Below, piece by piece: positions 35,874 to 45,513 of a stretch of 64,000 nt of DNA. The notes under the pieces were generated by a model, which saw nothing but the letters and a program-made list of their open reading frames with translations, made no database searches and was not told the DNA's origin. The DNA comes from JBBIND01 sp037444075 (GTDB taxonomy: Bacteria > Acidobacteriota > Terriglobia > Bryobacterales > Bryobacteraceae), in contig JBBIND010000005.1 in NCBI GenBank assembly GCA_037444075.1, forward strand, positions 33,056-97,055, given 5' to 3'. Each line of letters begins with the position of its first letter. Within the stretch, counting starts at the first letter, position 1. The position numbers were made by a program, and so were the translations under genes.

Positions 35874-37693
35874 GGAACCTGCTGCGGCTGCTGCCTTATG
35901 TCCGTCCTTATTGGGCGGCGTTGTTGGCCTCGGTGGGACTCATGGCCGCCGCAGGGGCGGCGCACGCCATGATGGCCCTGTTGGTGGGACCGGTTTTTGA
36001 CCGCGTGCTCAATCCCGGTTCGGCGGAAGCCCCGGTGGTGCTGTTCAAGCTCGCTGGGCGGCCGATCATGCTGGATTCTCTGGTGCCTTCCGCCATCCAC
36101 AATGTCTGGACCATGGTGGCTTTTGGCATCGTGGTGGTCTTCCTGGTGAAAGGGATTGCCGACTATGCCGGCAACTACCTGGTGAACTACGCCGGGTTTT
36201 CCGCCGTGACGGACATCCGCCAGAGAGCGTTCGAGCAAGTGCTGCGCCAGGACATGCAGTTTTTTGAGACGCATTCCACCGGACGGCTGATGTCGAACAT
36301 CATGAACGACGTGGAGAAGATCCAGGTGGCGGTCTCGCACATTCTGGCGGACCTGCTGCGCCAGACCTTCATCGCCGCGGGTCTCTTGTACGTCGTCCTG
36401 CAAACGGACTGGAAGCTTGCCATCGTCAGCCTGACCGTACTGCCTTTCGTGCTGGTGCCCACGGCGCGCATCGGGCGCCGCATCCGGCGCGCCACGCGCC
36501 GCGCTCAGGATGACGCCGCCGAGCTGAGCCAGATTCTACAGGAGACGCTGAGTGGGCACCAGGTTGTCAGGTCCTTCGGAAACGAGCAGCACGAATCGAA
36601 CCGCTTCCACTCCGCCGGACTCCGCTTCCGGTCGAGCAGCCTGCGCTATGTCGCCCTGCAAGCCCTCGCCACCCCGTTGATCGAGTTTTTCGCAGCCATC
36701 ACGATCGTCGGCTTGCTTACCTACGCGCGTGACCAAATCAAGGCGGGCGGCATGACCGTCGGCGAGTTCACGAGCTTCGTGGTGGCCCTGCTCATGCTCT
36801 ACCAGCCCGTCAAGCGCCTTACAGGCATTTACAACATCTTTCAGCAGGCCGCGGGTGCTTCGCAGAAAGTGCTCGAGTACCTGGAACGGAAGCAGGCGGT
36901 CCGGGAACGCCCGAACGCCCACCGGTTGCCTCCATTCACACACAGCATCGTCTTCGATAACGTCGGATTCCACTACCCGGACAGTCCGGACGGCTTCGAA
37001 CTGAAGGACGTCTCCCTGGAGGTGAAAGCGGGAGAAGTTGTGGCTCTGGTCGGACCCAGCGGTTCAGGCAAGACCACGCTGGCCAGCCTGGCGGCGCGCT
37101 TCTATGACGTCACGTCCGGCGCTATCCGGCTCGACGGTCATGACTTGCGGGACCTGACGTTGGCTGCGCTGCGCGAGCAGATCGGCCTGGTCGCCCAGGA
37201 TACGTTCCTGTTCAACGACACCATCGCCAACAATATCCGCTACGGGCGGCTGGGAGCGACCGATGAGGAAGTGTGCGAAGCCGCCCGGCACGCTCTGGCC
37301 GAGGAATTCATCCTGCGGTCTCCGGAGGGCTACCAAACCGTCATAGGCGAACGCGGCCTGCGCCTGAGCGGCGGGCAGCGCCAGCGTATCTCGATCGCCC
37401 GGGCGCTCCTGAAGAACGCGCCCATTCTGATTCTGGACGAAGCCACCTCGCATTTGGACACCGAATCCGAGATCCTCGTCCAACGCGCCTTAGCCAACCT
37501 CATGGCTGGCCGCACAGTCATCGTTATTGCTCACAGGCTTTCCACGGTCCGGCGGGCCGACAAGATCGTCGTGCTGGAGGGCGGAGCGATACGCGAGACG
37601 GGCACGCACGACCGCCTGGTTGCCAAAGGCGGCATCTACCAACGCCTGCACGAACTCCAATTCCTCGAAGCTGATCCCCTGGTGAACCCATGA
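35870..37693 (+). CDS. msbA: MsbA-like lipid exporter (ABC transporter with fused ATPase)
   Basis: The 607-residue half-transporter has about six membrane helices in the first 330 residues, then an ATPase domain with Walker A GPSGSGKTT, signature LSGGQRQRISIARAL and Walker B ILILDEATSHLD. Dimers of this type flip lipid A or related lipids across the inner membrane. The neighbouring GT9 gene supports lipid A-core export. Both ends overlap neighbours by four bases (ATGA). Confidence 0.88.
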   Translation: MRNLLRLLPYVRPYWAALLASVGLMAAAGAAHAMMALLVGPVFDRVLNPGSAEAPVVLFKLAGRPIMLDSLVPSAIHNVWTMVAFGIVVVFLVKGIADYAGNYLVNYAGFSAVTDIRQRAFEQVLRQDMQFFETHSTGRLMSNIMNDVEKIQVAVSHILADLLRQTFIAAGLLYVVLQTDWKLAIVSLTVLPFVLVPTARIGRRIRRATRRAQDDAAELSQILQETLSGHQVVRSFGNEQHESNRFHSAGLRFRSSSLRYVALQALATPLIEFFAAITIVGLLTYARDQIKAGGMTVGEFTSFVVALLMLYQPVKRLTGIYNIFQQAAGASQKVLEYLERKQAVRERPNAHRLPPFTHSIVFDNVGFHYPDSPDGFELKDVSLEVKAGEVVALVGPSGSGKTTLASLAARFYDVTSGAIRLDGHDLRDLTLAALREQIGLVAQDTFLFNDTIANNIRYGRLGATDEEVCEAARHALAEEFILRSPEGYQTVIGERGLRLSGGQRQRISIARALLKNAPILILDEATSHLDTESEILVQRALANLMAGRTVIVIAHRLSTVRRADKIVVLEGGAIRETGTHDRLVAKGGIYQRLHELQFLEADPLVNP

Positions 37694-38607
37694 GCAATCA
37701 AAACAAGCCTATCCGCAGCATGACCGGTTTCGCGCGCGTCCGTAAGACCACGGACAACGGCGAGTTGGCAGTGAGCGTCAAGAGCCTGAATCACCGTACC
37801 CTGGACGTGCGCCTCTGGGGGAGCCAGGAGACTGAACCATGCGAGGTGGCTTTGCGCCAGTTGATTGCCCGCCACGTGGCGAGGGGCCACCTGGAGGTGC
37901 GCGTCTCCCTACCCCCAGCTGCCTCGGCCATGAATTCGACGCTTAACATGGACCAACTCCGCGGTTACACGGACGCCATTCGCGCAGCAGCTTCTGAACT
38001 GCGGCTGGCTGCCGATCCGGACCTGAATGTTCTTGTCCGTCTTCCCGGGGTGATCGGATCCGCGGGGGAGGCGTCTGCGCAGTCCCTTGCACCTCAAGTC
38101 GAAGAAACATTGCTGGAGGCCATGAGGCAGGCGCTGGCAGAGCTGAACGCCTGCCGAGAGCGTGAGGCAGCGCACCTGGTCGTCGAAATCCGGACGCGCT
38201 GCGAGAGTATCCGCAAAACTGCCTTGAAGATCGAAAGCTTGCGTGAACGCGTGGTGCCGTTCCTGAAGAAGCGCCTCTCCGAGCGGATGGGGGAGTTGCT
38301 TTCCGGCGCCGGCGTCGATCCGCAGCGCCTGGCGCAGGAGGCGGCTTTCCTGGCTGAGCGCAGCGACATCTCCGAAGAACTGGACCGCCTGAAGGTGCAC
38401 GCCGGTCAATTGACGGAAATCCTCGATCAAGGGGGCGAAGTCGGCAAGCGCCTGGACTTTTTGCTCCAGGAAATGCAGCGCGAGGCGAACACGATCTTGT
38501 CCAAGGCGGGCGGCGCCGGAGAACTCGGTTTGCGCATCACTGACCTCGCGTTGGCCGCCAAAGCAAACATTGAGAAGATAAGGGAACAGGCCCTGAACCT
38601 GGAATGA
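37690..38607 (+). CDS. yicC: YicC-family endoribonuclease
   Basis: The 305-residue protein opens IRSMTGFARVRK and has SVKSLNHRTLDVRL, both typical of YicC. The C-terminal domain has GKRLDFLLQEMQREANTILSK, the family's best conserved stretch. YicC proteins are RNA-cleaving enzymes related to RNA turnover. The gene sits just before gmk, as in many bacteria, and overlaps it by four bases. Confidence 0.93.
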   Translation: MSNQNKPIRSMTGFARVRKTTDNGELAVSVKSLNHRTLDVRLWGSQETEPCEVALRQLIARHVARGHLEVRVSLPPAASAMNSTLNMDQLRGYTDAIRAAASELRLAADPDLNVLVRLPGVIGSAGEASAQSLAPQVEETLLEAMRQALAELNACREREAAHLVVEIRTRCESIRKTALKIESLRERVVPFLKKRLSERMGELLSGAGVDPQRLAQEAAFLAERSDISEELDRLKVHAGQLTEILDQGGEVGKRLDFLLQEMQREANTILSKAGGAGELGLRITDLALAAKANIEKIREQALNLE

Positions 38608-39233
38608 CGACCGTCTTCATCATCTCCGCGCCCTCGGGTTCCGGAAAGACCACCCTGTTAGGGCAAGTGCTCCAACAGGACCCTCGCCTGCTGTTCTCCA
38701 TCTCTTACACCACACGGGCTCCGCGAGGCGCTGAAGAACAGGGCCGTGAATACCACTTCATCAGCCGGGAGGAGTTCGAGAAGCGCATCTCCAAGGGTGA
38801 GTTTCTGGAATGGGCTGAGGTGTTCGGTAATTACTACGGCACCCACGTCAGCTATCTGGAGCGCGCCCGGCTGGAAAACAGGGACCTGGTGCTCGACATC
38901 GACGTCCAGGGTGCGCGACAATTGAAAAAGAACATCAGCGACGTGGTAAGTGTGTTCATTTTGCCTCCTTCCCGCCAGGAACTGGAGCAGCGCCTTCGGA
39001 ATCGGAGCGAGGACCGCGAGGAAGTCATCCTGCGGAGGATAGCGGAGGCGGCGGCAGAAGTCCCCTATTACCGCGATTACGACTACGTGCTGGTGAACCG
39101 CCACGTGGAGGAGGCTACGAAGCGGTTGGCAGCAATCTTTGAGGCGGAACGCTCCCGCCGGACTCGCATCGAGGAGGAGATTGCCCCCATCGTGGAAAGC
39201 TTCGCGCCGTCCGGCGGCGTCGGCCATGAGTGA
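38604..39233 (+). CDS. gmk: Guanylate kinase
   Basis: Gmk phosphorylates GMP to GDP. The 209-residue protein has the P-loop ISAPSGSGKTTLL at its N-terminus, the GMP-binding SYTTRAPRGAEEQGREYHFI and EFLEWAEVFGNYYGT, and LDIDVQGARQLKK. Length and order are normal. It lies in a conserved yicC-gmk-rpoZ-coaBC run. Confidence 0.96.
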   Translation: MTTVFIISAPSGSGKTTLLGQVLQQDPRLLFSISYTTRAPRGAEEQGREYHFISREEFEKRISKGEFLEWAEVFGNYYGTHVSYLERARLENRDLVLDIDVQGARQLKKNISDVVSVFILPPSRQELEQRLRNRSEDREEVILRRIAEAAAEVPYYRDYDYVLVNRHVEEATKRLAAIFEAERSRRTRIEEEIAPIVESFAPSGGVGHE

Positions 39234-39239
39234 TGAACA

Positions 39240-39482
39240 ATGATTGACAAAAATACGCAGGCAGCCTCGTACGCCATTCCGGATGATCCGGAACAGAGCA
39301 CGTACCGCTATATCATCGTCTCCGCCAAGCGCGCTCGTCAGTTGCAGAACGGCTCGCGCCCGTTCCTGCCTACGACTTCCAAGAAACCGACCATGACGGC
39401 TATGGAGGAAGTGCGCCGCGGTTTGGTGAAGTACATCGATCCAAACAGCGCGGAATCCTACTCCGGCGAAGAGACGATCTGA
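39240..39482 (+). CDS. rpoZ: RNA polymerase omega subunit
   Basis: Omega helps assemble RNA polymerase. The 80-residue protein contains YRYIIVSAKRARQLQNG, matching the conserved helix that contacts the beta' subunit, and TAMEEVRRGLVKY near the end. Position between gmk and coaBC is the usual one. Confidence 0.92.
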   Translation: MIDKNTQAASYAIPDDPEQSTYRYIIVSAKRARQLQNGSRPFLPTTSKKPTMTAMEEVRRGLVKYIDPNSAESYSGEETI

Positions 39483-39486
39483 CGCG

Positions 39487-40689
39487 ATGAACGTCTTGCT
39501 GGGCGTTGGCGGGGGCATTGCCGCCTACAAGGCGGCAGAACTCGCCCGCCTGATGCAGGATGCAGGCTTTGCCGTGCAGGTGGTCATGACCGGCGCGGCG
39601 AGAGAATTTGTCCGCCCCCTCACCTTCGCCGCCCTGACTGGCCGCAAGCCAGCCACGGATCTGTTCCCTTCCAACGAGGGCGAGCAGGCGCTTTCGAGCG
39701 CTATCGAGCATATCCGCCTGGCGCTGGATAACGAGATCATGGTGGTTGCGCCGGCGACCGCGGACCTCATGGCGAAGTTTGCCCACGGCCTTGCCGACGA
39801 CTTGCTCACAACCGTCTACCTGGCCTTTACGGGCCAGGTGATCCTGGCGCCGGCCATGAACTCCAATATGTGGCAACACCCGGCCACGCAGTCCAACCTC
39901 GAACTCCTCCGCCAGCGCGGGCACCACATCATCGAACCGGAGGAAGGCCACCTGGCCTGCGGGATGCAGGGGCCCGGACGCCTCGCGCATCCCGCCAGAA
40001 TCGCTGAGTGCGTCACGCGGCTGGCCTCGAGAGATCATGACTACGCGGGCGAGACCGTGCTGGTGACGGCCGGGCCGACACAGGAACCGCTCGACCCTGT
40101 CCGCTTCATCAGCAACCGGTCGAGCGGGAAGATGGGTTACGCCATCGCCGAAGCCGCCGCCCGGCGCGGTGCGCGTGTTTTGCTCGTCTCCGGGCCGGTC
40201 AGCCTCACGGCTCCGAGAGGCGTGGAACTCCACAGCGTGAGAACCGCCGAGGAAATGCGGAGTACCGTGCTGGGCCTTCTGCCTCAGGCGAGTATCGTCA
40301 TCAAGGCCGCGGCTGTGGCGGACTACCATCTGGAGGACGTGCCCAAAGAAAAGGTCAAGAAGACCGGCTCCGGAATGTCCCTGGAACTGACACCGACCCC
40401 TGACATACTGGCCGAATTGGGCCGCGCTAAGGGCGGCCGGTTCCTGGTCGGCTTCGCTGCCGAAACGGGAGACCTGGAGGCTGAGGCCAAGCGGAAGCTA
40501 CAGTCAAAGAACTGTGACATGGTAGTGGGCAACCTGGTCGGGCAGGAGGGCACTGGCTTCGAGGCTGAAGAGAACGAGGTCATTCTGGCCGGCCGAACCG
40601 GCGAGGTTCAACGGTTGGCGCGCGCGCCCAAGCGCCAGGTGGCTGGCCTCATCCTCGATCGCGTCCTCAAACTGCGCTCCGGCCAATGA
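39487..40689 (+). CDS. coaBC: Bifunctional phosphopantothenoylcysteine decarboxylase/synthetase CoaBC
   Basis: CoaBC converts 4'-phosphopantothenate plus cysteine to phosphopantetheine. The 400 residues start with the flavin-binding CoaC half (LLGVGGGIAAYKAAELAR, VVAPATADLMAKFAHG, APAMNSNMW with its catalytic residues, and ACGMQGPGRL). The CoaB half follows from TVLVTAGPTQEPLDPVRF, with SNRSSGKMGYAIAE and IKAAAVADY. It overlaps the uracil-DNA glycosylase gene by four bases. Confidence 0.95.
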   Translation: MNVLLGVGGGIAAYKAAELARLMQDAGFAVQVVMTGAAREFVRPLTFAALTGRKPATDLFPSNEGEQALSSAIEHIRLALDNEIMVVAPATADLMAKFAHGLADDLLTTVYLAFTGQVILAPAMNSNMWQHPATQSNLELLRQRGHHIIEPEEGHLACGMQGPGRLAHPARIAECVTRLASRDHDYAGETVLVTAGPTQEPLDPVRFISNRSSGKMGYAIAEAAARRGARVLLVSGPVSLTAPRGVELHSVRTAEEMRSTVLGLLPQASIVIKAAAVADYHLEDVPKEKVKKTGSGMSLELTPTPDILAELGRAKGGRFLVGFAAETGDLEAEAKRKLQSKNCDMVVGNLVGQEGTGFEAEENEVILAGRTGEVQRLARAPKRQVAGLILDRVLKLRSGQ

Positions 40690-41423
40690 ACCCCGAACTC
40701 CTCAGGCAATACCTGAGTTTCTACCAGGACCTCAACATACGCAGCCTTTACCGGCGGGCTGCACCTCCGGCAGACGATCTTGCGCAAGTCTCGGCCCAAG
40801 ACCAGGACCACGAACCCGCACCAGGTGTCCCGCCTGCACCCACACCCGGCAGCGAAACACTCGAAGATATCTCGGCGGATATTGGCGATTGCACGCGNNN
40901 NNNNNNNNNNNNNNNNNNNNNNNNNNNNNNNNNNNNNNNNNNNNNNNNNNNNNNNNNNNNNNNNNNNNNNNNNGAGGGTCCGGGAGAAGAGGAAGACAAT
41001 CAGGGTCTGCCCTTTGTCGGGCGCGCCGGGCAGTTGCTCACGCAGATGATCGAGAACACTGCCCGCAAGGAAGGCATCCCGCTTCTCCGCAAGGACGTCT
41101 ACATCTGCAACGTGGTGAAGTGCCGACCGCCGCAGAACCGGACGCCCCTTCCGGAGGAATCGGAAACCTGCATGCAATTCCTCCGCCGGCAGCTACTGGC
41201 TATCCGCCCCAAGGCCATCTGCGCGTTGGGAGGTACAGCCGCCAAAGCGTTGCTGGAAACCAAAGACGGCGTCACCAAGCTGCGCGGAAAGTGGTGCCGC
41301 TGGTGCGATATTCCTTTAATGGCGACTTATCACCCTTCGTACCTTCTCCGTCCCTACAACCAGGACGCAAAGCGTGAGGCGTGGGAAGACCTGAAGAAAG
41401 TGCTGCACTTTGTCTATGACTGA
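40686..41423 (+). CDS. Family 4-type uracil-DNA glycosylase, interrupted by a sequence gap
   Basis: This class removes uracil from DNA and carries an iron-sulfur cluster. After a variable N-terminal arm, DCTR begins the conserved core and is cut by 76 unknown bases (40898-40973). Sequence resumes at EGPGEEEDNQGLPFVGRAG, followed by VVKCRPPQNRTPLPEE and the active-site TYHPSYLLR. The frame is kept across the gap and the 26 missing residues are about what the family needs, so the gap length is probably right. The hidden part should contain the second cluster Cys. Confidence 0.88.
   Translation: MNPELLRQYLSFYQDLNIRSLYRRAAPPADDLAQVSAQDQDHEPAPGVPPAPTPGSETLEDISADIGDCTXXXXXXXXXXXXXXXXXXXXXXXXXXEGPGEEEDNQGLPFVGRAGQLLTQMIENTARKEGIPLLRKDVYICNVVKCRPPQNRTPLPEESETCMQFLRRQLLAIRPKAICALGGTAAKALLETKDGVTKLRGKWCRWCDIPLMATYHPSYLLRPYNQDAKREAWEDLKKVLHFVYD
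40898..40973. other. Assembly gap (76 N)
   Basis: A run of unknown bases inside the uracil-DNA glycosylase gene. The frame is maintained across it. Confidence 0.99.
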
Positions 41424-42087
41424 ACAGCGGAATGGTGGGCTCTTCCTCACCTTCGAAGGCATCGACGGTTGCGGAAAGACAACCCAGATGGCGCTGCTGG
41501 CGGAGAAGCTGCGCGCCGAAGGTTACGACGTCCTCGAAAGCGCCGAACCCGGCGGCACGCCGATAGGCAACCAGATCCGCAGAGTGTTGCTCGACTCAGC
41601 CAACCAGGAGCTCGCTCCTACCACGGAACTTCTGCTGTACTTCGCCTGCCGCGCACAGAATGTCGACGAACTGATCCTGCCCGCGCTGCGTGAAGGCAAG
41701 ATCGTGATTTCTGACCGCTTCACCGACTCCACGATGGTCTACCAGGGCGCCGCCAGAGGATTAGGGGAAGACGTTGTTAGAGACCTCGACCGCATCGCCT
41801 GCCGGGGCTTGGAACCCGATCTCACGATCTACATCGATATCGACCTGGAAACCAGCCTGGCGCGGGCGCACGACCGCAATCGCGGGCTGGAGGGCGCGCG
41901 CGCGGCGGAAACACGCATGGATGAACAGTCCGCGGACTTCCACCGGCGCGTCCGCGAGGCTTATGAGAGCCTGGCGGAGCGTGAGGCGCATCGTTTCCGT
42001 AAGGTCGATGGCAGGCAACCTGTGGAGAGTCTGGCCAAAGACGTCTGGCTCGCAGTAACTCCCTTGCTGGAGCGGCGCCGTGTTTGA
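41416..42087 (+). CDS. tmk: Thymidylate kinase
   Basis: Tmk phosphorylates dTMP to dTDP. ATG 41416 gives 223 residues with P-loop FEGIDGCGKTTQM, SAEPGGTPIGNQIR, and SDRFTDSTMVYQGAARG, all diagnostic. TTG 41410 is an alternative start. It overlaps the preceding glycosylase gene and the following holB gene by eight bases each, as in the frequent tmk-holB pairing. Confidence 0.95.
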   Translation: MTEQRNGGLFLTFEGIDGCGKTTQMALLAEKLRAEGYDVLESAEPGGTPIGNQIRRVLLDSANQELAPTTELLLYFACRAQNVDELILPALREGKIVISDRFTDSTMVYQGAARGLGEDVVRDLDRIACRGLEPDLTIYIDIDLETSLARAHDRNRGLEGARAAETRMDEQSADFHRRVREAYESLAEREAHRFRKVDGRQPVESLAKDVWLAVTPLLERRRV

Positions 42088-43105
42088 GAATTTCGAGGGC
42101 AACCAGCCCGTAGCGGCGGCGCTGAGCCAGATGATCCGGCAGCAGCGCATCCCGCAGGCTCTGTTGCTGCACGGACCGGAGGGCGTCGGCAAAGCCACGC
42201 TCGCCAGGCGCTTCGCCGCGAGGCTGCTCGGCGGCGCCGAGCGCATCGAGCAAGACGACTTGAGCCTGCCGCACAACGCCGCCCTGATCGCGGAGCGCGA
42301 GAAACTGGCGTCCGACAAACGCGCCGAGGAGCCGCTCCTGTTCGGCTCGAATCCGGACTTTCTCACGTTCCCTCCGGAAGGTCCGCTGCGGCAGATCTCC
42401 ATCCAGCAGATGCGCCTGCTGAAGGAGCACAGCCGCTTCACTCCGCTCCGCGGCGCGTGGCGGGTGTTTCTCATTGACCAGATTGACCGGGCCAACGACC
42501 AGGCGCAGAATTCACTCCTGAAGACGCTCGAGGAGCCGCCCGAGCACCTCATTCTTATCCTCACGGCACAAAACGCTTTTGACCTGCTGCCGACGATTCG
42601 TTCGCGCTCGGTCCACTTCCAACTGTCACCGCTCTCGGACGACGACATGCGCGCATTCGTCCGCCGGCTCGCGCTGGACGACGCGGAAAGGCGCGTCTCC
42701 CTCGCAGGGGGCAGCCCGGGTTTGGCTATTTCGATGGACCTGGAAGCCTACGACAGGCGCCGGGAAGCCATGCTGACGCTGCTGGAAGCAGCCGCAGGCC
42801 GCATCCCGTTTTCGGATTGGGCCGGCCACGCGGAACGGATCTCGGCAGCCCGCTCCGAGAAGCTCGACAGTTATCTGCTCGTGCTCTACGGGTTGCTGGA
42901 GGACTTGTTGCTGCTCAGCCACGGGCTGACCGGCATCCGCAACCGTGACGTGGCCGGGCGTCTGGAAAAGCTGGCTCGTTCCGCCCGGTTCGAGTGGCTG
43001 CGCGCTGCCGTGCGGCGGGTGGACGAACTCGCTCACTTCACGCGAAGGAACATCCAGAAGACGATCGCATTGGATGCTCTGGTGCTCGAGTTGCGCGCCG
43101 CCTGA
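42080..43105 (+). CDS. holB: DNA polymerase III delta' subunit (clamp loader)
   Basis: Delta' is part of the clamp loader. The 341-residue protein has a Walker A-like HGPEGVGKATLARR, a long insertion without the usual zinc-binding cysteines, then VFLIDQIDRANDQAQNSLLKTLEEPP, the conserved core of delta'/DnaX proteins, and IRSRSVHFQL. GTG 42080 overlaps the tmk end. It converges on hypE with a 16-base gap. Confidence 0.9.
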   Translation: MFENFEGNQPVAAALSQMIRQQRIPQALLLHGPEGVGKATLARRFAARLLGGAERIEQDDLSLPHNAALIAEREKLASDKRAEEPLLFGSNPDFLTFPPEGPLRQISIQQMRLLKEHSRFTPLRGAWRVFLIDQIDRANDQAQNSLLKTLEEPPEHLILILTAQNAFDLLPTIRSRSVHFQLSPLSDDDMRAFVRRLALDDAERRVSLAGGSPGLAISMDLEAYDRRREAMLTLLEAAAGRIPFSDWAGHAERISAARSEKLDSYLLVLYGLLEDLLLLSHGLTGIRNRDVAGRLEKLARSARFEWLRAAVRRVDELAHFTRRNIQKTIALDALVLELRAA

Positions 43106-43121
43106 GCGCCCGCCCGCGCAC

Positions 43122-44183
43122 TCAACAGATTCTCGGCAACTGTTCGCCGCTGAGCAGATCCACGACGCGATGGCCGCCCACGCGGCTGCGCAAGACCACC
43201 GTGCCGGAGTGTTCGGCGACCACTTCTCCTGCCCGCCTCGCCTCGCGGCAGCACTCAAAGCGGCGGAGCACTGCAACTGCATCCTCCGCCTGGCCGGATG
43301 GCACGAACGCGGCGAAGCGGCCTTCGTTGGCCACGTAGAGCGGGTCCAGGCCGAGTATCTCGCACGCGCCTTTCACCACCTCTGATACGAGCAGTTGAGT
43401 CTCCTCGATGCGTATTCCCACACCGGCTGCCCCAGCGATTTCATTGAGCGCCGAACTCAGCCCTCCGCGCGTCAAATCCCTCAGGCAATGGATGGCGATG
43501 CCTGCCTCCAACATCGCCTCCACCGGCTCCCAGAGCGGCGCCGTGTCACTCTTGACCGGCGCTTCAAACTCCAGCCCTTCGCGAACGGACAGGATGGCGA
43601 TGCCGTGTGAACCCAGGTCACCGCTCAGGATGACGGCATCACCCGGCCGCACGGAGGCAGGCGAAAGCGCAGACGGCGCCTCGACCAGTCCTATCCCGGC
43701 GGTGTTGATGAAGATGCCGTCTCCCTTCCCTTTGTCGACCACCTTGGTGTCGCCGGTCACGAGCGTGACTCGAGCGGCGAGCGCCGCCTGACGCATGGAC
43801 TCCACCACTGTATGGAGCGTTTCCATCGGCAGACCCTCTTCCAGGATGAAGCCGGCGCTGAGGTACAGTGGCCGGGCGCCGCACATCGCCAGGTCATTCA
43901 CCGTCCCGTTGACCGCCAGGTCACCGATGTTGCCTCCCGGAAAGATTAAGGGGCGGACGACGTAGGAATCCGTCGTGAAAGCCAGGCGGTGGCCGCCCAC
44001 TTCGACCACGGCGCCGTCATGCCGGCTCTCCAGCGCCGCGTTGGAGAAGGCCGGCAGAAAAAGCCGCTCCACCAACTGCTGCGTGAGTTTGCCTCCACCG
44101 CCGTGTGCCAGCAGCACGCGGTCCCCGGTGGCCAGGGGCAGCGGGCAACTCCAGCTGAACTCTGTTCTACTCTCGTCTTCCAT
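43122..44183 (-). CDS. hypE: Hydrogenase maturation factor HypE
   Basis: HypE dehydrates the carbamoyl group on its C-terminal Cys to cyanide, which is delivered to iron of the [NiFe] site. ATG 44183 gives 353 residues with LLAHGGGGKLTQQLVE, FTTDSYVVRPLIFPGGNIGD, TGDTKVVDKGKGDG and CLRDLTRGGLSSALNEIA, ending in PRIC with the essential terminal Cys. It is the last gene of the hydrogenase locus and overlaps hypD by 17 bases. Confidence 0.97.
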   Translation of the reverse strand: MEDESRTEFSWSCPLPLATGDRVLLAHGGGGKLTQQLVERLFLPAFSNAALESRHDGAVVEVGGHRLAFTTDSYVVRPLIFPGGNIGDLAVNGTVNDLAMCGARPLYLSAGFILEEGLPMETLHTVVESMRQAALAARVTLVTGDTKVVDKGKGDGIFINTAGIGLVEAPSALSPASVRPGDAVILSGDLGSHGIAILSVREGLEFEAPVKSDTAPLWEPVEAMLEAGIAIHCLRDLTRGGLSSALNEIAGAAGVGIRIEETQLLVSEVVKGACEILGLDPLYVANEGRFAAFVPSGQAEDAVAVLRRFECCREARRAGEVVAEHSGTVVLRSRVGGHRVVDLLSGEQLPRIC

Positions 44184-45255
44184 AGTGGTAGTAAGCGGCG
44201 CAGGCGCCCTCGGATGAGACCATCGGCGCGCCGAGCGGCTTTTCCGGAGTGCAGCGCAGGCCAAACGCCGGACATTCGTGCGGCTTGCGCAGCCCTTGCA
44301 GCACAAGCCCGGCGATGCAGTCGGGCGACTCTTCCTCGGACTCGGCCACCGGAGAGAAGCGTGCTTCGGCGTCAAAGGTTCGGTAAGCCTGCCGCAGGCG
44401 GAGTCCGCTCATGGGGATTTCGCCGATGCCCCGCCAACGCCGCGATGATACTTCGAAGACTTCCTCTGCGCAGTCCAGCGCGCGCTGATTTCCCTCCTGC
44501 CGGACGGCGCGGCCATACTGAATCTCCACCTCGGCGCGGCCTTCTTCCAATTGAGTAGTGGCCATTCTCACGCCTTCCAGCAAATCCAGCGGTTCGAAGC
44601 CGGTCACTACCACAGGCACGCGGTAGCGCGCCGCGATGGCCTCGTATTCGCGGGTCCCCATGACAGTGCAGACGTGGCCCGGCGCCAGGAACGCCTGCAC
44701 CCGGCAGTCACTCGACGCGAGCAGGGCTTCCATCGCCGGTGGCACCAGAACGTGAGCCACCAGGATCGAGTAGTTCGGAATCCCTTGCCGCGCCGCCTGC
44801 CAGACCGTCATTGCGTTTGCCGGAGCGGTGGTCTCAAATCCCACTGCGAAGAAGACCACCTCGCGGTCCGGGTTCTGCCTTGCCAGCGCCACGGCGTCCA
44901 ACGGCGAGTAAACCACCCGCACGTCCCCGCCTTCGCTCTTGGCCTCAAACAGGCTGCGCGAAGAACCCGGCACACGGAGCATGTCTCCGAAAGAGCACAG
45001 AATCACGCCCGGCCGGAGCGCGATGTCGACGGCCTTGTCAATCAGCTCCACGGGCGTTACGCACACCGGGCAGCCAGGCCCATGCACCAACGTGACCTTG
45101 TCCGGTAACAACTCCTCCAGTCCGCTCTTGAGAATGGTGTGCGTCTGACCGCCGCAGACTTCCATGATGGTCCAGGGCCGCGTGACCAGCTTGTGGATAG
45201 CCGCTGAGACGGCCTTCGCCGCGGCGGGGTCGCGGTACTCGTCGACGAACTTCAC
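44167..45255 (-). CDS. hypD: Hydrogenase maturation factor HypD
   Basis: HypD is the iron-sulfur scaffold on which HypC, HypD and HypE assemble the Fe(CN)2CO group. The 362-residue protein has MEVCGGQTHTILKSG, GPGCPVCVTP, AVGFETTAPANA, and the C-terminal cluster cysteines in CIAGLVLQGLRKPHECPAFG. ATG 45255 overlaps hypC by four bases. Confidence 0.97.
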   Translation of the reverse strand: MKFVDEYRDPAAAKAVSAAIHKLVTRPWTIMEVCGGQTHTILKSGLEELLPDKVTLVHGPGCPVCVTPVELIDKAVDIALRPGVILCSFGDMLRVPGSSRSLFEAKSEGGDVRVVYSPLDAVALARQNPDREVVFFAVGFETTAPANAMTVWQAARQGIPNYSILVAHVLVPPAMEALLASSDCRVQAFLAPGHVCTVMGTREYEAIAARYRVPVVVTGFEPLDLLEGVRMATTQLEEGRAEVEIQYGRAVRQEGNQRALDCAEEVFEVSSRRWRGIGEIPMSGLRLRQAYRTFDAEARFSPVAESEEESPDCIAGLVLQGLRKPHECPAFGLRCTPEKPLGAPMVSSEGACAAYYHYGRRE

Positions 45256-45509
45256 GGCGACGGCTCCTCCAGTTCTCCCAGTTCCTGCATGCGTTCCAGT
45301 TCCTCAAAGATGCGTTGGGCCTCTTCCTCATCCACAACGTTCAGCGCGAATCCCACGTGCACCAGCACATAATCGCCCTCGCCCGCTTCGGGCGTGAAGG
45401 CCAGGTTGACCTCTTTGCGTACGCCTCCGAAGTCCACCTTGCCCCGGCGCTGCATCGGGTCAGGATCTTCCACGATGCTGACGAGTCTTCCAGGCACTGC
45501 CAAGCACAT
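45252..45509 (-). CDS. hypC: Hydrogenase maturation chaperone HypC
   Basis: HypC carries the Fe(CN)2CO unit to the large subunit through its N-terminal Cys. ATG 45509 gives 85 residues starting MCLAVPGRLV, the family signature, with DYVLVHVGFALNVVDEEEA in the second half. The longer frame upstream lies in hypF and is rejected. Confidence 0.96.
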   Translation of the reverse strand: MCLAVPGRLVSIVEDPDPMQRRGKVDFGGVRKEVNLAFTPEAGEGDYVLVHVGFALNVVDEEEAQRIFEELERMQELGELEEPSP

Positions 45510-45513
45510 AAAG